A stretch of DNA of 64,000 bases from Strongylocentrotus droebachiensis. Its lineage: Eukaryota > Echinodermata > Echinoidea > Camarodonta > Strongylocentrotidae. The notes under the pieces are model-generated. The model was given only the letters and a program-made list of their open reading frames with translations, was not told the origin of the DNA and did no database searches. Positions 44,711 to 56,675 of the stretch are shown one piece after another. How positions within the stretch are numbered: the stretch's first letter is position 1; every line of letters begins with the position of its first letter. The position numbers and the translations under genes were made by a program. The stretch lies in assembly GCA_035222895.1 (NCBI GenBank), contig JAVYIG010000174.1, positions 62,001 through 126,000 on the forward strand, read 5' to 3'.

Positions 44711-46293
44711 ATAGCTTGTATTATTTTGAATTTTAACGAAACTTCCTCAGGTTTTAGCACGTTTGTGAACATATTCATTTATTTATCAAAGATATTAAGT
44801 GAGTAATTGACAGCTTAATTATTTTGTCTGCTTAACTAATGAATCATCAACGAACACAGGGCAATCGCTTCATTCGTAAACGAGTTCTTTTTTCGACAAT
44901 ACTTTGAGAGCTCGCCTGTATTTTTTACTTTTTCAATGTGACTGCCTCAATTTTAAGCATGTTTGGAACAAATTCATTATAAAGATACATTATGAATTGT
45001 ATGCAATTTTATCTTATATGAAACAGAATATACAGAAAATCATGTAGAGTGCTGTTACTAATGAAAGGAAGTCAAAACCTACTCTCGAAAACTCATTCTG
45101 AAAAGAAAGAGAGAGAGAGAGAGAGATAGAGAACAAAAATAAGAAGAACAGCGCATATGCATCCAATGAAGCGGGGTATGATTACAATTATTGGTCAATT
45201 ATAAATGATTCTCTCTCGAGTACTTCACATTTCATTCACTAAACACTATTTCATCGTAAGGTACCTTCACGACAATGTCTGTAATCCAGTTTCTGTGATA
45301 TTTCAACATGAGATGATGACAGATAAAAACGGACACGCCTGACTTGGTCAAGCTACAGAATGGTCTTTATTATTAGATGGTCTTAGAGCGGCGTCAGTTA
45401 CTGCATGGTGGGATCTGCGAAGGGTCATGTAAGACTGTAGTTACATGTACATACACAAGTGAGAGTGAATGAACACTTCCAACAATTCTTTTACTTCCTT
45501 TTCAATGATAAACGTTCTTCTTTGAACTAGTGTTCCGTCAATGCCGGGTTTTTTTCTTCAAATAAGAAACACTGCGCTAAGCCTCTTTACATTCACAGTA
45601 ACAAAATGAAACGGAATGCTTTTTTGCGGGTACTTGAGATTTAATAGAGGATGGAACCTTGTTACCCTGAATATCAACAACATGACAATAGCAACGACTA
45701 CGACACAAACTTTCCCAACTAAATATATAATACTTTTACTTTAAATGTCACACTGCTCCAATCCACCCCAGGGAAGGACCCGGGTATTACTTTCGAATCT
45801 TTTGATCAATGTATACAAGTATCTGCACCTGAAAACACTGGATAATGGAGCCGGCATGTCCAATCCAAAGTACTCTCTGCATCAGGGCTACCAACAGACG
45901 AGAACTTGTGTACAACCCTCTACAGCCCGTAAAAAGGCGACACTGTTTCCTGCATTAAAGAGGGCGAACAGAGTTTACCTTCTCATTTGGAACTGTGAGT
46001 ACATGATATACGTATAACACCCCTCTGCATACAAAGAAGGCAAAAAGTTCCACTGCTTTACACAGGTGAACAGGTGCCTAATTTACAGGCGGGTACAGGT
46101 TATAAATAAACAACAGGACGGAATGCCTGTTATCATCGGGGCCCCAACCGGAAACCAATTAATATTGAGCCCTGCAAGATACAGTAACAATAGCCAATTA
46201 AAATAATCCAATTCATATTCTCAAAAACACAACCTTCCCATGAGGTAATTTGCAGCAGTGTGTACTACACATATGAACCTTTATATGTATATA

Positions 46294-46332
<39 letters not shown>

Positions 46333-47241
46333 CAATAAAATAAAAAAGATTGGTACTCTAGTAAATACAGTGTGACTTTCTTTCTTGAATCTGGAAGTTG
46401 AAATTGGAGTTAGACTTTACCTCCCGCCCACCCCCTCCTCCAAACCCGCCCGTCGATAAAATGGGCCCGTACACCAATATTTACTGTGAAGCCCCAAAAT
46501 ACTATTATATCTGGCATAAATACAAGCATTTTAAGTGCAGCGTTAGGGATTCCCGGTCTTGACTTTTTACTTCAGGTAGAAGCCACAAAGTCCTTTTTCT
46601 CCATTCTGTTTCTCTTATTTTTCTGCTTTGAAAAATGAAGTTATTACTAAGGTTGCATCAATTGCCCTTTAATGCGACTCTCTTGCACAAAAGCTCTTTC
46701 AACTCTGCGATATATGATATGGATACAAAATTCAGACTGAATATGAGGTGAATCACATTTCTTTGGTAAGCAAAATAAGAGTATTTACAATACTCCATGA
46801 ACTATAGGATGGCTACCTTCTTACTGTATTATAAGGCCCTGGAAAATAGAAATTATTGTATTCATATATCTTGTTATTATCGTCACATATTTTACACACC
46901 AGTAACTTAAAAAGTTTGCACACTCTTCACTGTTTGCTGCAATAGTGCAGAAACCCAACTCCTGATTTCAAGAAGAAGTGACTCAAATTGTGCCCTCTTT
47001 CACAAATGAAACTAGAAACGAAGGTGTTGGTTAGTGGTTCCTGCCTAATAATCGTATCAGTTCTACACATGATGCTTCACAGTGAACACACATTCTGACC
47101 AGCCTCTTCATTTCATTTCAGGTATTAAGAAGGTTCAACATTTAATCTCTTTTGGTTCTGTCTTGTAAGTTCATTATTATTATTCCATTGATATATTACA
47201 TGATAGTGGTCTATCGTGTGCGTTCACCTTCCCTAATGTCT

Positions 47242-47566
47242 TCAAGTGGTGCTCGTGAAGTCGGTTTGTTTTGAAGCAATGTGGCGGAAAGCTACCAAAC
47301 ACATTCGCCTCGCTTCGGAGCTCGTCAGCAAGTAAATAATGGGCTCTAACCACGTATAGCATCCTGACAAAATAGCCAAGATATTTTGTACCTCAGGATG
47401 TAACGGTACTATATAGAGGATCACAGTAGGTGTCCACACAACACAGAAAATGACCGTTATAAAGAAAATGGTGACGAACCCTTTTATTCCTCTTCTGCTT
47501 GGTCGATTACGGTTCATGTCGTGATCAGGTACGTCAATATTTTGTGGATTTACTAGCGCCTTACCA
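47242..47566 (-). pseudogene. Orphan gamma 3' end, copy B (third loop, TM6, TM7)
   Basis: It encodes about the last 107 residues of gamma2, from GKALVNPQNIDVPDHD through FCVVWTP and EPIIY to the stop. Cut at 47566 inside the third loop and fused to filler and spacer DNA. An open frame runs 20 codons further into foreign sequence. Not a functional receptor by itself. Confidence 0.92.
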
Positions 47567-48275
47567 ACACCGTTGCACCGTGCACCAATTACATGTTTTT
47601 GACTGCAAATCATGTCTACCAATTGCAATCAGGTCTATATTCATGTATTATTTGACCGATAGCCTAATTTCATTTATGAGAAAACATTAGATATCCGTTG
47701 CTAGGCATTATTATATTAACAGGCTGAAAGATGAATGGAATAGACATGGTAAAATTAAACCTCGATGGCAAATGAAAAAGAAAATCTTTTGCACGCGTCT
47801 GAGGTAAATTGCTTTATTTGGGTTATCGTACCATCGCTGGGAGTATTAGTAAAATGGAAACAAATGGATTTGAACTATCAATATAGATCTTGACATTCAT
47901 GATGATATTAAGTGAGTAATTGACAGCTTGATTGACTTTTCTGCTTAATGAATGTACCATCAACAAACACACGGCGACCGCTGTCTTACCGGAAAGTTTT
48001 TGTTATTCGACAAAGCTTTTAAAGGATCATGTCTATAGTTACTTGTACATACAAAAGTGAGAGTGAATTAACACTTCCAACAATCCCTTTACTTCCTTTT
48101 AAATGGTAAACGTGCTACTTGAAACTAGTGTTCCGCCAATGCCGTTTTGGGGGGTCAAATACGAAACCCTGCACTAGGCCTCTATAGACTAAGCACATGC
48201 GTCAAAAGGTTAAATCTGTTTTTAAAGACTGCATCTTAAGTGGTCTATCGTGTGCGTTCACCTTCCCTAATGTCT

Positions 48276-48600
48276 TCAAGTGGTGCTCGTGAAGTCGGTT
48301 TGTTTTGAAGCAATGTGGCGGAAAGCTACCAAACACATTCGCCTCGCTTCGGAGCTCGTCAGCAAGTAAATAATGGGCTCTAACCACGTATAGCATCCTG
48401 ACAAAATAGCCAAGATATTTTGTACCTCAGGATGTAACGGTACTATATAGAGGATCACAGTAGGTGTCCACACAACACAGAAAATGACCGTTATAAAGAA
48501 AATGGTGACGAACCCTTTTATTCCTCTTCTGCTTGGTCGATTACGGTTCATGTCGTGATCAGGTACGTCAATATTTTGTGGATTTACTAGCGCCTTACCA
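48276..48600 (-). pseudogene. Orphan gamma 3' end, copy C (third loop, TM6, TM7)
   Basis: The 1034-bp repeat of copy B with the same breakpoint and filler. Sequence differences from copy B were not seen by eye. Unlike copy B it also keeps the full 3' flank of gamma2 (48025-48275). Confidence 0.92.
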
Positions 48601-49309
48601 ACACCGTTGCACCGTGCACCAATTACATGTTTTTGACTGCAAATCATGTCTACCAATTGCAATCAGGTCTATATTCATGTATTATTTGACCGATAGCCTA
48701 ATTTCATTTATGAGAAAACATTAGATATCCGTTGCTAGGCATTATTATATTAACAGGCTGAAAGATGAATGGAATAGACATGGTAAAATTAAACCTCGAT
48801 GGCAAATGAAAAAGAAAATCTTTTGCACGCGTCTGAGGTAAATTGCTTTATTTGGGTTATCGTACCATCGCTGGGAGTATTAGTAAAATGGAAACAAATG
48901 GATTTGAACTATCAATATAGATCTTGACATTCATGATGATATTAAGTGAGTAATTGACAGCTTGATTGACTTTTCTGCTTAATGAATGTACCATCAACAA
49001 ACACACGGCGACCGCTGTCTTACCGGAAAGTTTTTGTTATTCGACAAAGCTTTTAAAGGATCATGTCTATAGTTACTTGTACATACAAAAGTGAGAGTGA
49101 ATTAACACTTCCAACAATCCCTTTACTTCCTTTTAAATGGTAAACGTGCTACTTGAAACTAGTGTTCCGCCAATGCCGTTTTGGGGGGTCAAATACGAAA
49201 CCCTGCACTAGGCCTCTATAGACTAAGCACATGCGTCAAAAGGTTAAATCTGTTTTTAAAGACTGCATCTTAAGTGGTCTATCGTGTGCGTTCACCTTCC
49301 CTAATGTCT

Positions 49310-49538
49310 TCAAGTGGTGCTCGTGAAGTCGGTTTGTTTTGAAGCAATGTGGCGGAAAGCTACCAAACACATTCGCCTCGCTTCGGAGCTCGTCAGCAAG
49401 TAAATAATGGGCTCTAACCACGTATAGCATCCTGACAAAATAGCCAAGATATTTTGTACCTCAGGATGTAACGGTACTATATAGAGGATCACAGTAGGTG
49501 TCCACACAACACAGAAAATGACCGTTATAAAGAAAATG
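49310..49538 (-). pseudogene. Orphan gamma 3' end, copy D (TM6-TM7)
   Basis: The 4902-bp repeat of copy A, with the same short 5' cut (49538) fused to the AATGTACCATCAAC spacer sequence. About 75 codons of gamma2 remain. Confidence 0.92.
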
Positions 49539-51195
49539 AATGTACCATCAACAAACACACGGCGACCGCTGTCTTACCGGAAAGTTTTTGTTATTCGACA
49601 AAGCTTTTAAAGATAGCTTGTATTATTTTGAATTTTAACGAAACTTCCTCAGGTTTTAGCACGTTTGTGAACATATTCATTTATTTATCAAAGATATTAA
49701 GTGAGTAATTGACAGCTTAATTATTTTGTCTGCTTAACTAATGAATCATCAACGAACACAGGGCAATCGCTTCATTCGTAAACGAGTTCTTTTTTCGACA
49801 ATACTTTGAGAGCTCGCCTGTATTTTTTACTTTTTCAATGTGACTGCCTCAATTTTAAGCATGTTTGGAACAAATTCATTATAAAGATACATTATGAATT
49901 GTATGCAATTTTATCTTATATGAAACAGAATATACAGAAAATCATGTAGAGTGCTGTTACTAATGAAAGGAAGTCAAAACCTACTCTCGAAAACTCATTC
50001 TGAAAAGAAAGAGAGAGAGAGAGAGAGATAGAGAACAAAAATAAGAAGAACAGCGCATATGCATCCAATGAAGCGGGGTATGATTACAATTATTGGTCAA
50101 TTATAAATGATTCTCTCTCGAGTACTTCACATTTCATTCACTAAACACTATTTCATCGTAAGGTACCTTCACGACAATGTCTGTAATCCAGTTTCTGTGA
50201 TATTTCAACATGAGATGATGACAGATAAAAACGGACACGCCTGACTTGGTCAAGCTACAGAATGGTCTTTATTATTAGATGGTCTTAGAGCGGCGTCAGT
50301 TACTGCATGGTGGGATCTGCGAAGGGTCATGTAAGACTGTAGTTACATGTACATACACAAGTGAGAGTGAATGAACACTTCCAACAATTCTTTTACTTCC
50401 TTTTCAATGATAAACGTTCTTCTTTGAACTAGTGTTCCGTCAATGCCGGGTTTTTTTCTTCAAATAAGAAACACTGCGCTAAGCCTCTTTACATTCACAG
50501 TAACAAAATGAAACGGAATGCTTTTTTGCGGGTACTTGAGATTTAATAGAGGATGGAACCTTGTTACCCTGAATATCAACAACATGACAATAGCAACGAC
50601 TACGACACAAACTTTCCCAACTAAATATATAATACTTTTACTTTAAATGTCACACTGCTCCAATCCACCCCAGGGAAGGACCCGGGTATTACTTTCGAAT
50701 CTTTTGATCAATGTATACAAGTATCTGCACCTGAAAACACTGGATAATGGAGCCGGCATGTCCAATCCAAAGTACTCTCTGCATCAGGGCTACCAACAGA
50801 CGAGAACTTGTGTACAACCCTCTACAGCCCGTAAAAAGGCGACACTGTTTCCTGCATTAAAGAGGGCGAACAGAGTTTACCTTCTCATTTGGAACTGTGA
50901 GTACATGATATACGTATAACACCCCTCTGCATACAAAGAAGGCAAAAAGTTCCACTGCTTTACACAGGTGAACAGGTGCCTAATTTACAGGCGGGTACAG
51001 GTTATAAATAAACAACAGGACGGAATGCCTGTTATCATCGGGGCCCCAACCGGAAACCAATTAATATTGAGCCCTGCAAGATACAGTAACAATAGCCAAT
51101 TAAAATAATCCAATTCATATTCTCAAAAACACAACCTTCCCATGAGGTAATTTGCAGCAGTGTGTAATACACATATGAACCTTTATATGTATATA

Positions 51196-51232
<37 letters not shown>

Positions 51233-52106
51233 CAATAAAATAAAAAAGATTGGTACTCTAGTAAATACAGTGTGACTTTCTTTCTTGAATCTGGAAGTTA
51301 AAATTGGAGTTAGACTTTACCTCCCGCCCACCCCCTCCTCCAAACCCGCCCGTCGATAAAATGGGCCCGTACACCAATATTTACTGTGAAGCCCCAACAT
51401 ACTCTTATATCTGGCATATATACGAGCATTTTAAGCGATGCTTTAGGGATTCCCGGTCTTCAATTTTTACTCCAGGTTGAAGCCACAAAGTCCTCTTTCT
51501 CCATTCTGTTTCTCTTATTTTTCTGCCTTGAAAATGAAGTTATTACTAAAGTTGCATGGATTGCCCTTTAATGCGACTCTCTTGCACAAAAGCTCTTTCA
51601 ACTCTGCGATATATGATATGGATACAAAATTCAGACTGAATATGAGGTGAATCACATTTCTTTGGTAAGCAAAATAAGAGTATTTACAATACTCCATGAA
51701 CTATAGGATGGCTACCTTCTTACTGTATTATAAGGCCCTGGAAAATAGAAATTATTGTATTCATATATCTTGTTATTATCGTCACATATTTTACACACCA
51801 GTAACTTAAAAAGTTTGCACACTCTTCACTGTTTGCTGCAATAGTGCAGAAACCCAATTCCTGATTTCAAGAAGAAGTGACTCAAATTGTGCCCTCTTTC
51901 ACAAATGAAACTAGAAACGAAGGTGTTGGTTAGTGGTTCCTGCCTAATAATCGTATCAGTTCTACACATGATGCTTCACAGTGAACACACATTCTGACCA
52001 GCCTCTTCATTTCATTTCAGGTATTAAGAAGGTTCAACATTTAATCTCTTTTGGTTCTGTCTTGTAAGTTCATTATTATTATTCCATTGATATATTACAT
52101 GATAGT

Positions 52107-52684
52107 GCTGCAACCCATGATTTTTTAATGATGAAGTGAATGCAATTAGTGATATTAGAACCAATGATATGTTTATTATAAAACCAGATTTATCATTTTA
52201 GGGATGCAGACCTAGCATATTTATCTACGTATTAAACACATTTATATTGTATGGTGTTAGTTATGTTTATGAAGCATTTAGATGATATTATGGTCGTATT
52301 ATTATTTAATAGAAGTAGTAAATCTTTATGTATTCATACTAAGTCAGGTTAAACCTACAAGTGTGAACACACCTCGATCATAATGTATGTATGATCGTAA
52401 ATGTGAGAGGTATATTGACTAGTTCATACCCCCACTTTACAATCGGAGCAAAAATGGGTAGAAGTAAAGTTAATCCTGATACCAATTCAATAGTCTCTGC
52501 ATTGGGAAAATTTTCTATGGTTTTTATCTGAGATAGCTGGTGACATGTTATGACTATGGCTTTTGGACATCAAGGAAAACAGAGAATTTGTGTAGTACAA
52601 GTGTCAGGACTGGATTCGTGAGTTTGTTATGAATTTGTAGTTTCTCTCTCTCTCTCTCTCTCTACCTCCTTCTCTTTCTCTAAT

Positions 52685-52722
<38 letters not shown>

Positions 52723-52740
52723 CACTCCCTTTTACTCCCT
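52107..52740. repeat. Gamma-alpha spacer, end before alpha3, with (CT)n tract
   Basis: The sequence continues as in 36320-36955, with the (CT)n tract at about 52640-52740. No gene seen. Confidence 0.75.
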
Positions 52741-52805
52741 GTCATTTCTGTTTTTCCCTCTTTGACTGTCTAATATAATATTTGGAGACTGAGAGTGATT
52801 TCGCA

Positions 52806-53084
52806 AAGACGTTTTTGGTCTTTTCCACAGAGAACCACAAAATAACCCACAGGTTCCAACTGATACCCAAAACCATGCCAGGTACAGCAAGACTCTGGTA
52901 GAGGATTCGCATGTATTCCTGGAGCTCGTTTTGGTGTCTGATGACAACCAGGACAATGGAATTCAAAATTACGCAGAGGAAAATGAGTATTATCTTATAG
53001 GTTTAATACAGTCTCTTTGTCAAGACTACCAACGTTTGTATGGTTTACTATGTTCAAACATTCCGTCATCATGGTAGTAGCCAT
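52806..53084 (-). pseudogene. Receptor alpha3: 5' fragment of a GPCR gene
   Basis: This is the counterpart of alpha2 at an offset of 15786 bp (10884 plus 4902). It has the same start (ATG at 53084), the same four-base insertion before TM1, the same Gly in place of the TM2 Asp, and the same loss of everything after TM2 at WFSVEKTKN. It was therefore copied in this broken state. The DNA differs from alpha2 at only a few sites. Confidence 0.9.
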
Positions 53085-55370
53085 CTTACAGAACAAACAT
53101 TTAGATACTTGATCAACACGGTCTAAATTTCGTGCGAGTTCTTATGAATCCGAATGACGGTTAGCAAATATGGAAGGGCTGTACAAAACTGTTCAATTTA
53201 TTCCAAATTCAACACATCATGAACGCCTTTTTTTCTTTGAAGCCAATCAGTTTCTGAGACATGTCGAGCGTGAAAAGCAGCTAATGGAAGTGTGATAGAA
53301 AAATAAGTGCTGGCGTTTATTGTTTGTCATGAATGCTGTATGGTTAGTGTTCAATTAGTGGACTCCGTGATGACGTTTGTCAACATGAATAGTAGGCTAC
53401 ACTAATATTGAGTTCGTAAATTAAGATGTCGTTTAGTTACAATAGGTGAGTGAAAGGCTTTAGGAAGTTCTTGTCAAAATATGAGACCATTCAATACACC
53501 AATGGAGTTACAAGAACGACCGTCGTGTGTGCCTGAATGAAGGTGGTCTCCCACGACACGACTGTGGCGGTACAAAGCGCTGCCATGTTTCTTCTTCTTT
53601 TTTCTTCTTTGTTGGTATTAATTAAGCAATTAGTCAGAGTTCACTTTTTTAGCCCGAAATTCCCTTTAATGTACATGTACATAAAAATATAAAATAAAGT
53701 ATACCCGTTTTCTGTCTAATAATTTCACTTTTATTCACTTTCTTTTTACCTCCTTACTGCAAATATATAACAGATTCTCAGTGGTCATTCAAATATCAAA
53801 GTTCAAATTTTTATTTTCATTTTTAACAGGTAAAATACAAATGATATACTGTATATAATTACCCTTCTGAAAATTATCCCCCCCCCTACCAGAATCATCC
53901 CCCGTCTCCCCGAAGACAACTACCACCCGAAAACAAATTCTCGGGGGCAGGTTTTCCTTGGTGACCCTGGGGAGAGGAGGAGGGGGGGGGGGGTGTCCTA
54001 GGGGTAATTTTCCAGGGAGTTATTGTCCTTGAGGGGTAGTTTTCCCGGGCTTTATTTTTCGGGAGATGATTGTCCAAGGGTTAATTGTCCTGATACGGCC
54101 TATTCCGTATACAACATTTTAAAAATAGAAAATGAGAAAAAAAATCACTTTACCTGAGCATGACATTTTCATGCAATCTTTGCAGCTAGGTGGTCTGGCA
54201 AAATTTCAAGAGTTTCCAAGAGCCAAGTAGAAGGTAGATGTAAATTAATGTTGGGCGAAATTGATTGCCAAAGTGCTTATTTAACCATCAATTATTGAAA
54301 AGGGAAGCATTAGAGAAGCCAGTAGCCGTTAGAAGAGGGAGCAGAATGTTTTTTTTTAATCCCTTGGATATAGCATTATTGTATGATCCAAGTTGACAGC
54401 GGACAACGAAAAAGTTCAGTGAGCGTTTAGCCCTAGACAGATTACTTGTTGACAGACCACCGTGTTTTTTAGGGGGGACGATTCCAACGTTTAACCTCTT
54501 AAAGGAGAATATAATTTCAACAGTAAAACTATTCTTAAAGAAAGCAGAAAATTTGAAAAGCTGATTGATGAAAGTTTGAAATAATATCGGACAAAAATTG
54601 AGAAAGTTATGACATTTTGAAAGTTGTATGGGCACTTCAGATTGGCAGAATCGGCAGTGTCACTGTGTCGAGAACTTGACAAATTTCCCATTTATTTCGA
54701 CACACAATTGTTCAAAAAATATGAGTCGGCAAGGTCTTTACTTCTAGATAAGTTTTGATAATCTGCTACCCACTATATATTTTGAGACGTGCCCCAAAGA
54801 AGAAGGGAACGCGCTTAGGAGAAAAACAAAAATGTATTACATTATGGTACACGACAAACGGGAGAGTTGTCTGTGAATGCGTTTTAGTCCACTGACCAAT
54901 TGTCATTTTGCAATTCGCATAGATTTTAGTGATCTCATCTTTGGAACACTCATAACTTGTTATAATTGGACCGATTAATTTCAAGCTGTGGAACTCTATA
55001 CAACTCTATACCTTTTTTCATTCATGTGGCTATTAGGGCTAAGATTATTGAAATATTTTCGTTTACCAAATTAGAAGACTAGTATTCACGTATTGTACAT
55101 TTCATATAACCTTTTTAACAAAATAATATTATCATGTCAAGATCCATCATCAATTATCAGGTTATTCGGCAGTAACTGAGATACTATTTTTTCAGCGTTT
55201 CAATGTTTCAACAAACTTGATAAAAATTGGTGTTTAATGCCAATTTTTTGGACAACACCGAAAAGGTACCTTCAAAAAAAATTCAACCATCAGCTTTCTC
55301 GTGGGCATTTCATTTTTTCATCGTTCTCGATCGTTTGTAATAAACCTTTCAATCTATAAATTTAATCTAA
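53085..55370. repeat. Alpha-beta spacer, cassette 3
   Basis: Close match to 37299-39627, including the G-run minisatellite (53865-54115) and the old foldback-like repeat. A deletion near 54306 (about 45 bp) sets it apart. Neither cassette 1 MITE is present. No gene seen. Confidence 0.8.
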
Positions 55371-56408
55371 TCAATTTCTCAGACACTTCTTAAAAGCTAC
55401 GAAACACATTCTTCTTGCCTCAGAGTTTGTTAGGAGGTAAATGATGGGCTGTACCCGCGGAAAGCTCCCTGAAATCGTGTCAAAGGCATTCGTCAAAGTC
55501 GGAGGCAACAGTGTCACAAAGTTAATTACATAAGGTGTCCAGACCATACAGAAAGTGGCCGTCGATAATAGAATTGTGGCAAATCCTTTCATCCCTCTCC
55601 TGCGTGGTCGATGACGTTTCATGTTGAGATCACGTACGACATCGATTTGAAGATTCCCTGGCGATATCCTAGGATCGTGATCTTTAGAATTGCGTGGATC
55701 AATGTCTGCACGATTGATTCGGATAGTAGGGAGAGGGTGTTCAAAAGGTCCGACTGCATTCCTTAATCGACGAGCAATGAGTAGTAATCGGATATTCAAT
55801 ATTGATGTAATGACAATTGCCGCACAAATAGGAATTATTTGAAAACGCGTGTGCACTGTTGACGTCCATGTAGCCTTTGCACTGAGATCTTGGGCTAGAC
55901 AACGTTCTGTCAAGAGTTTCATGAACGGTGAAGATGGAATCGGGAGATATATTCCACAGATTAGCATTATCAACAGAAAGACGCATGCAATTGCAAAGTA
56001 AAATCTTGTTCTGGTCACAATCGTGTAGTATCGTAGTGGTCTTGAGACGAGGAGGTATAGGTTCAAACTGATTCCGCAGAGACATGCCATTACGGAAATA
56101 TAAACAACATGGAACACATAGGGAAAAGCCATACTCAGGATATAGCAAGTGGTCTTTGTGTTGTCAATTGAAAACCAGAGAAGGAGCCACGCGTTACAAT
56201 TAACTCCTAAAACAATGTCTAGTACAGCAAGAATCTGATAAAGAATTCTCATGTATTCTTGGATCTCGGTTTGATGTTTAATGAAAACCAAGACGATCAC
56301 ATTCAGAATTACGCACATAAAAATCGGGACAATTTTATAAGCTTCCTGTTGTAATGTGCTGATGCCGACTGTACTTGTTACCGTGATTAATACTTCTGTA
56401 GTGGCCAT
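55371..56408 (-). CDS. Receptor beta3: full-length rhodopsin-class GPCR, 345 aa
   Basis: ATG at 56408 (MATTEVLITV), 345 codons, the only beta copy with an open frame. TM2 Asp64 (LAVLDIVLG), TM3 Cys88, Asn116-Leu-Tyr118 in place of DRY followed by LLVSRPLRYY, ECL2 Cys170 (ERCLAQD), a third loop ending RPRRRGMKGF, TM6 Trp290-Thr-Pro, TM7 Gln320-Pro-Ile-Ile-Tyr324. Two oddities against all relatives: the Trp before QP in TM7 (SFPWVQP, SYTWVQP, CYTWLEP) is Arg319 minus one (SFPRVQP), and the TM2 Trp of ISW/LNW is Cys71. Both lie in the membrane core, so the protein may be impaired though the frame is open. Its upstream spacer was replaced by a LINE about 265 bp before the ATG. Ligand unknown. Confidence 0.92.
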   Translation of the reverse strand: MATTEVLITVTSTVGISTLQQEAYKIVPIFMCVILNVIVLVFIKHQTEIQEYMRILYQILAVLDIVLGVNCNAWLLLWFSIDNTKTTCYILSMAFPYVFHVVYISVMACLCGISLNLYLLVSRPLRYYTIVTRTRFYFAIACVFLLIMLICGIYLPIPSSPFMKLLTERCLAQDLSAKATWTSTVHTRFQIIPICAAIVITSILNIRLLLIARRLRNAVGPFEHPLPTIRINRADIDPRNSKDHDPRISPGNLQIDVVRDLNMKRHRPRRRGMKGFATILLSTATFCMVWTPYVINFVTLLPPTLTNAFDTISGSFPRVQPIIYLLTNSEARRMCFVAFKKCLRN

Positions 56409-56675
56409 TTTTCAAGATGAATTATCTATAATTCAGTTAGATGTCCATGCTTGTTGCATGCAATCGTTGCAGTACACTCTTTACGGCTGTCGGTGTCTTT
56501 TCTTATCAAGACCAAGCAAGGCGGTCTCTTAACATGCTGAACGATGCATGACGATCGCGAATGAAAATGAAAATCTTTAGCACGCGTCTGAGTATTAGTA
56601 CCTATGGCAACAAAGGGATTTGAACGATTGAGATGGATCATTACATTCATGATGATATTAAGTGAGTAATTGACA

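Larger units (their letters stand above)
47205..49538. repeat. 1034-bp tandem array, about 2.3 units
   Basis: Units start at the gamma-derived piece (47205-47566, source 41943-42304), pass a short filler (ACACCGTTGCACC near 47567), then copy 43711-44156 and continue into the next gamma-derived piece at 48025. Positions 47242, 48276 and 49310 are equivalent, each 1034 bp apart. Units look identical by eye. The array is entered at 47205 through AGTG microhomology between 36.3-kb-type spacer DNA and the gamma 3' flank. Confidence 0.87.
44157..52106. repeat. 4902-bp tandem duplication (44157-47204 and 49059-52106, with a 1034-bp array between)
   Basis: Sequence at 44157-47204 recurs at a constant offset of 4902 bp, nearly base for base. 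The few differences include the (AT)n length near 46290 and 51197 and a patch at 51386-51570 that looks like the cassette 1 spacer (35634-35819) instead. The part between (47205-49058) is made of 1034-bp units. The left and right edges fall on the same microhomology junctions as the smaller units, so the events are linked. Confidence 0.85.
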
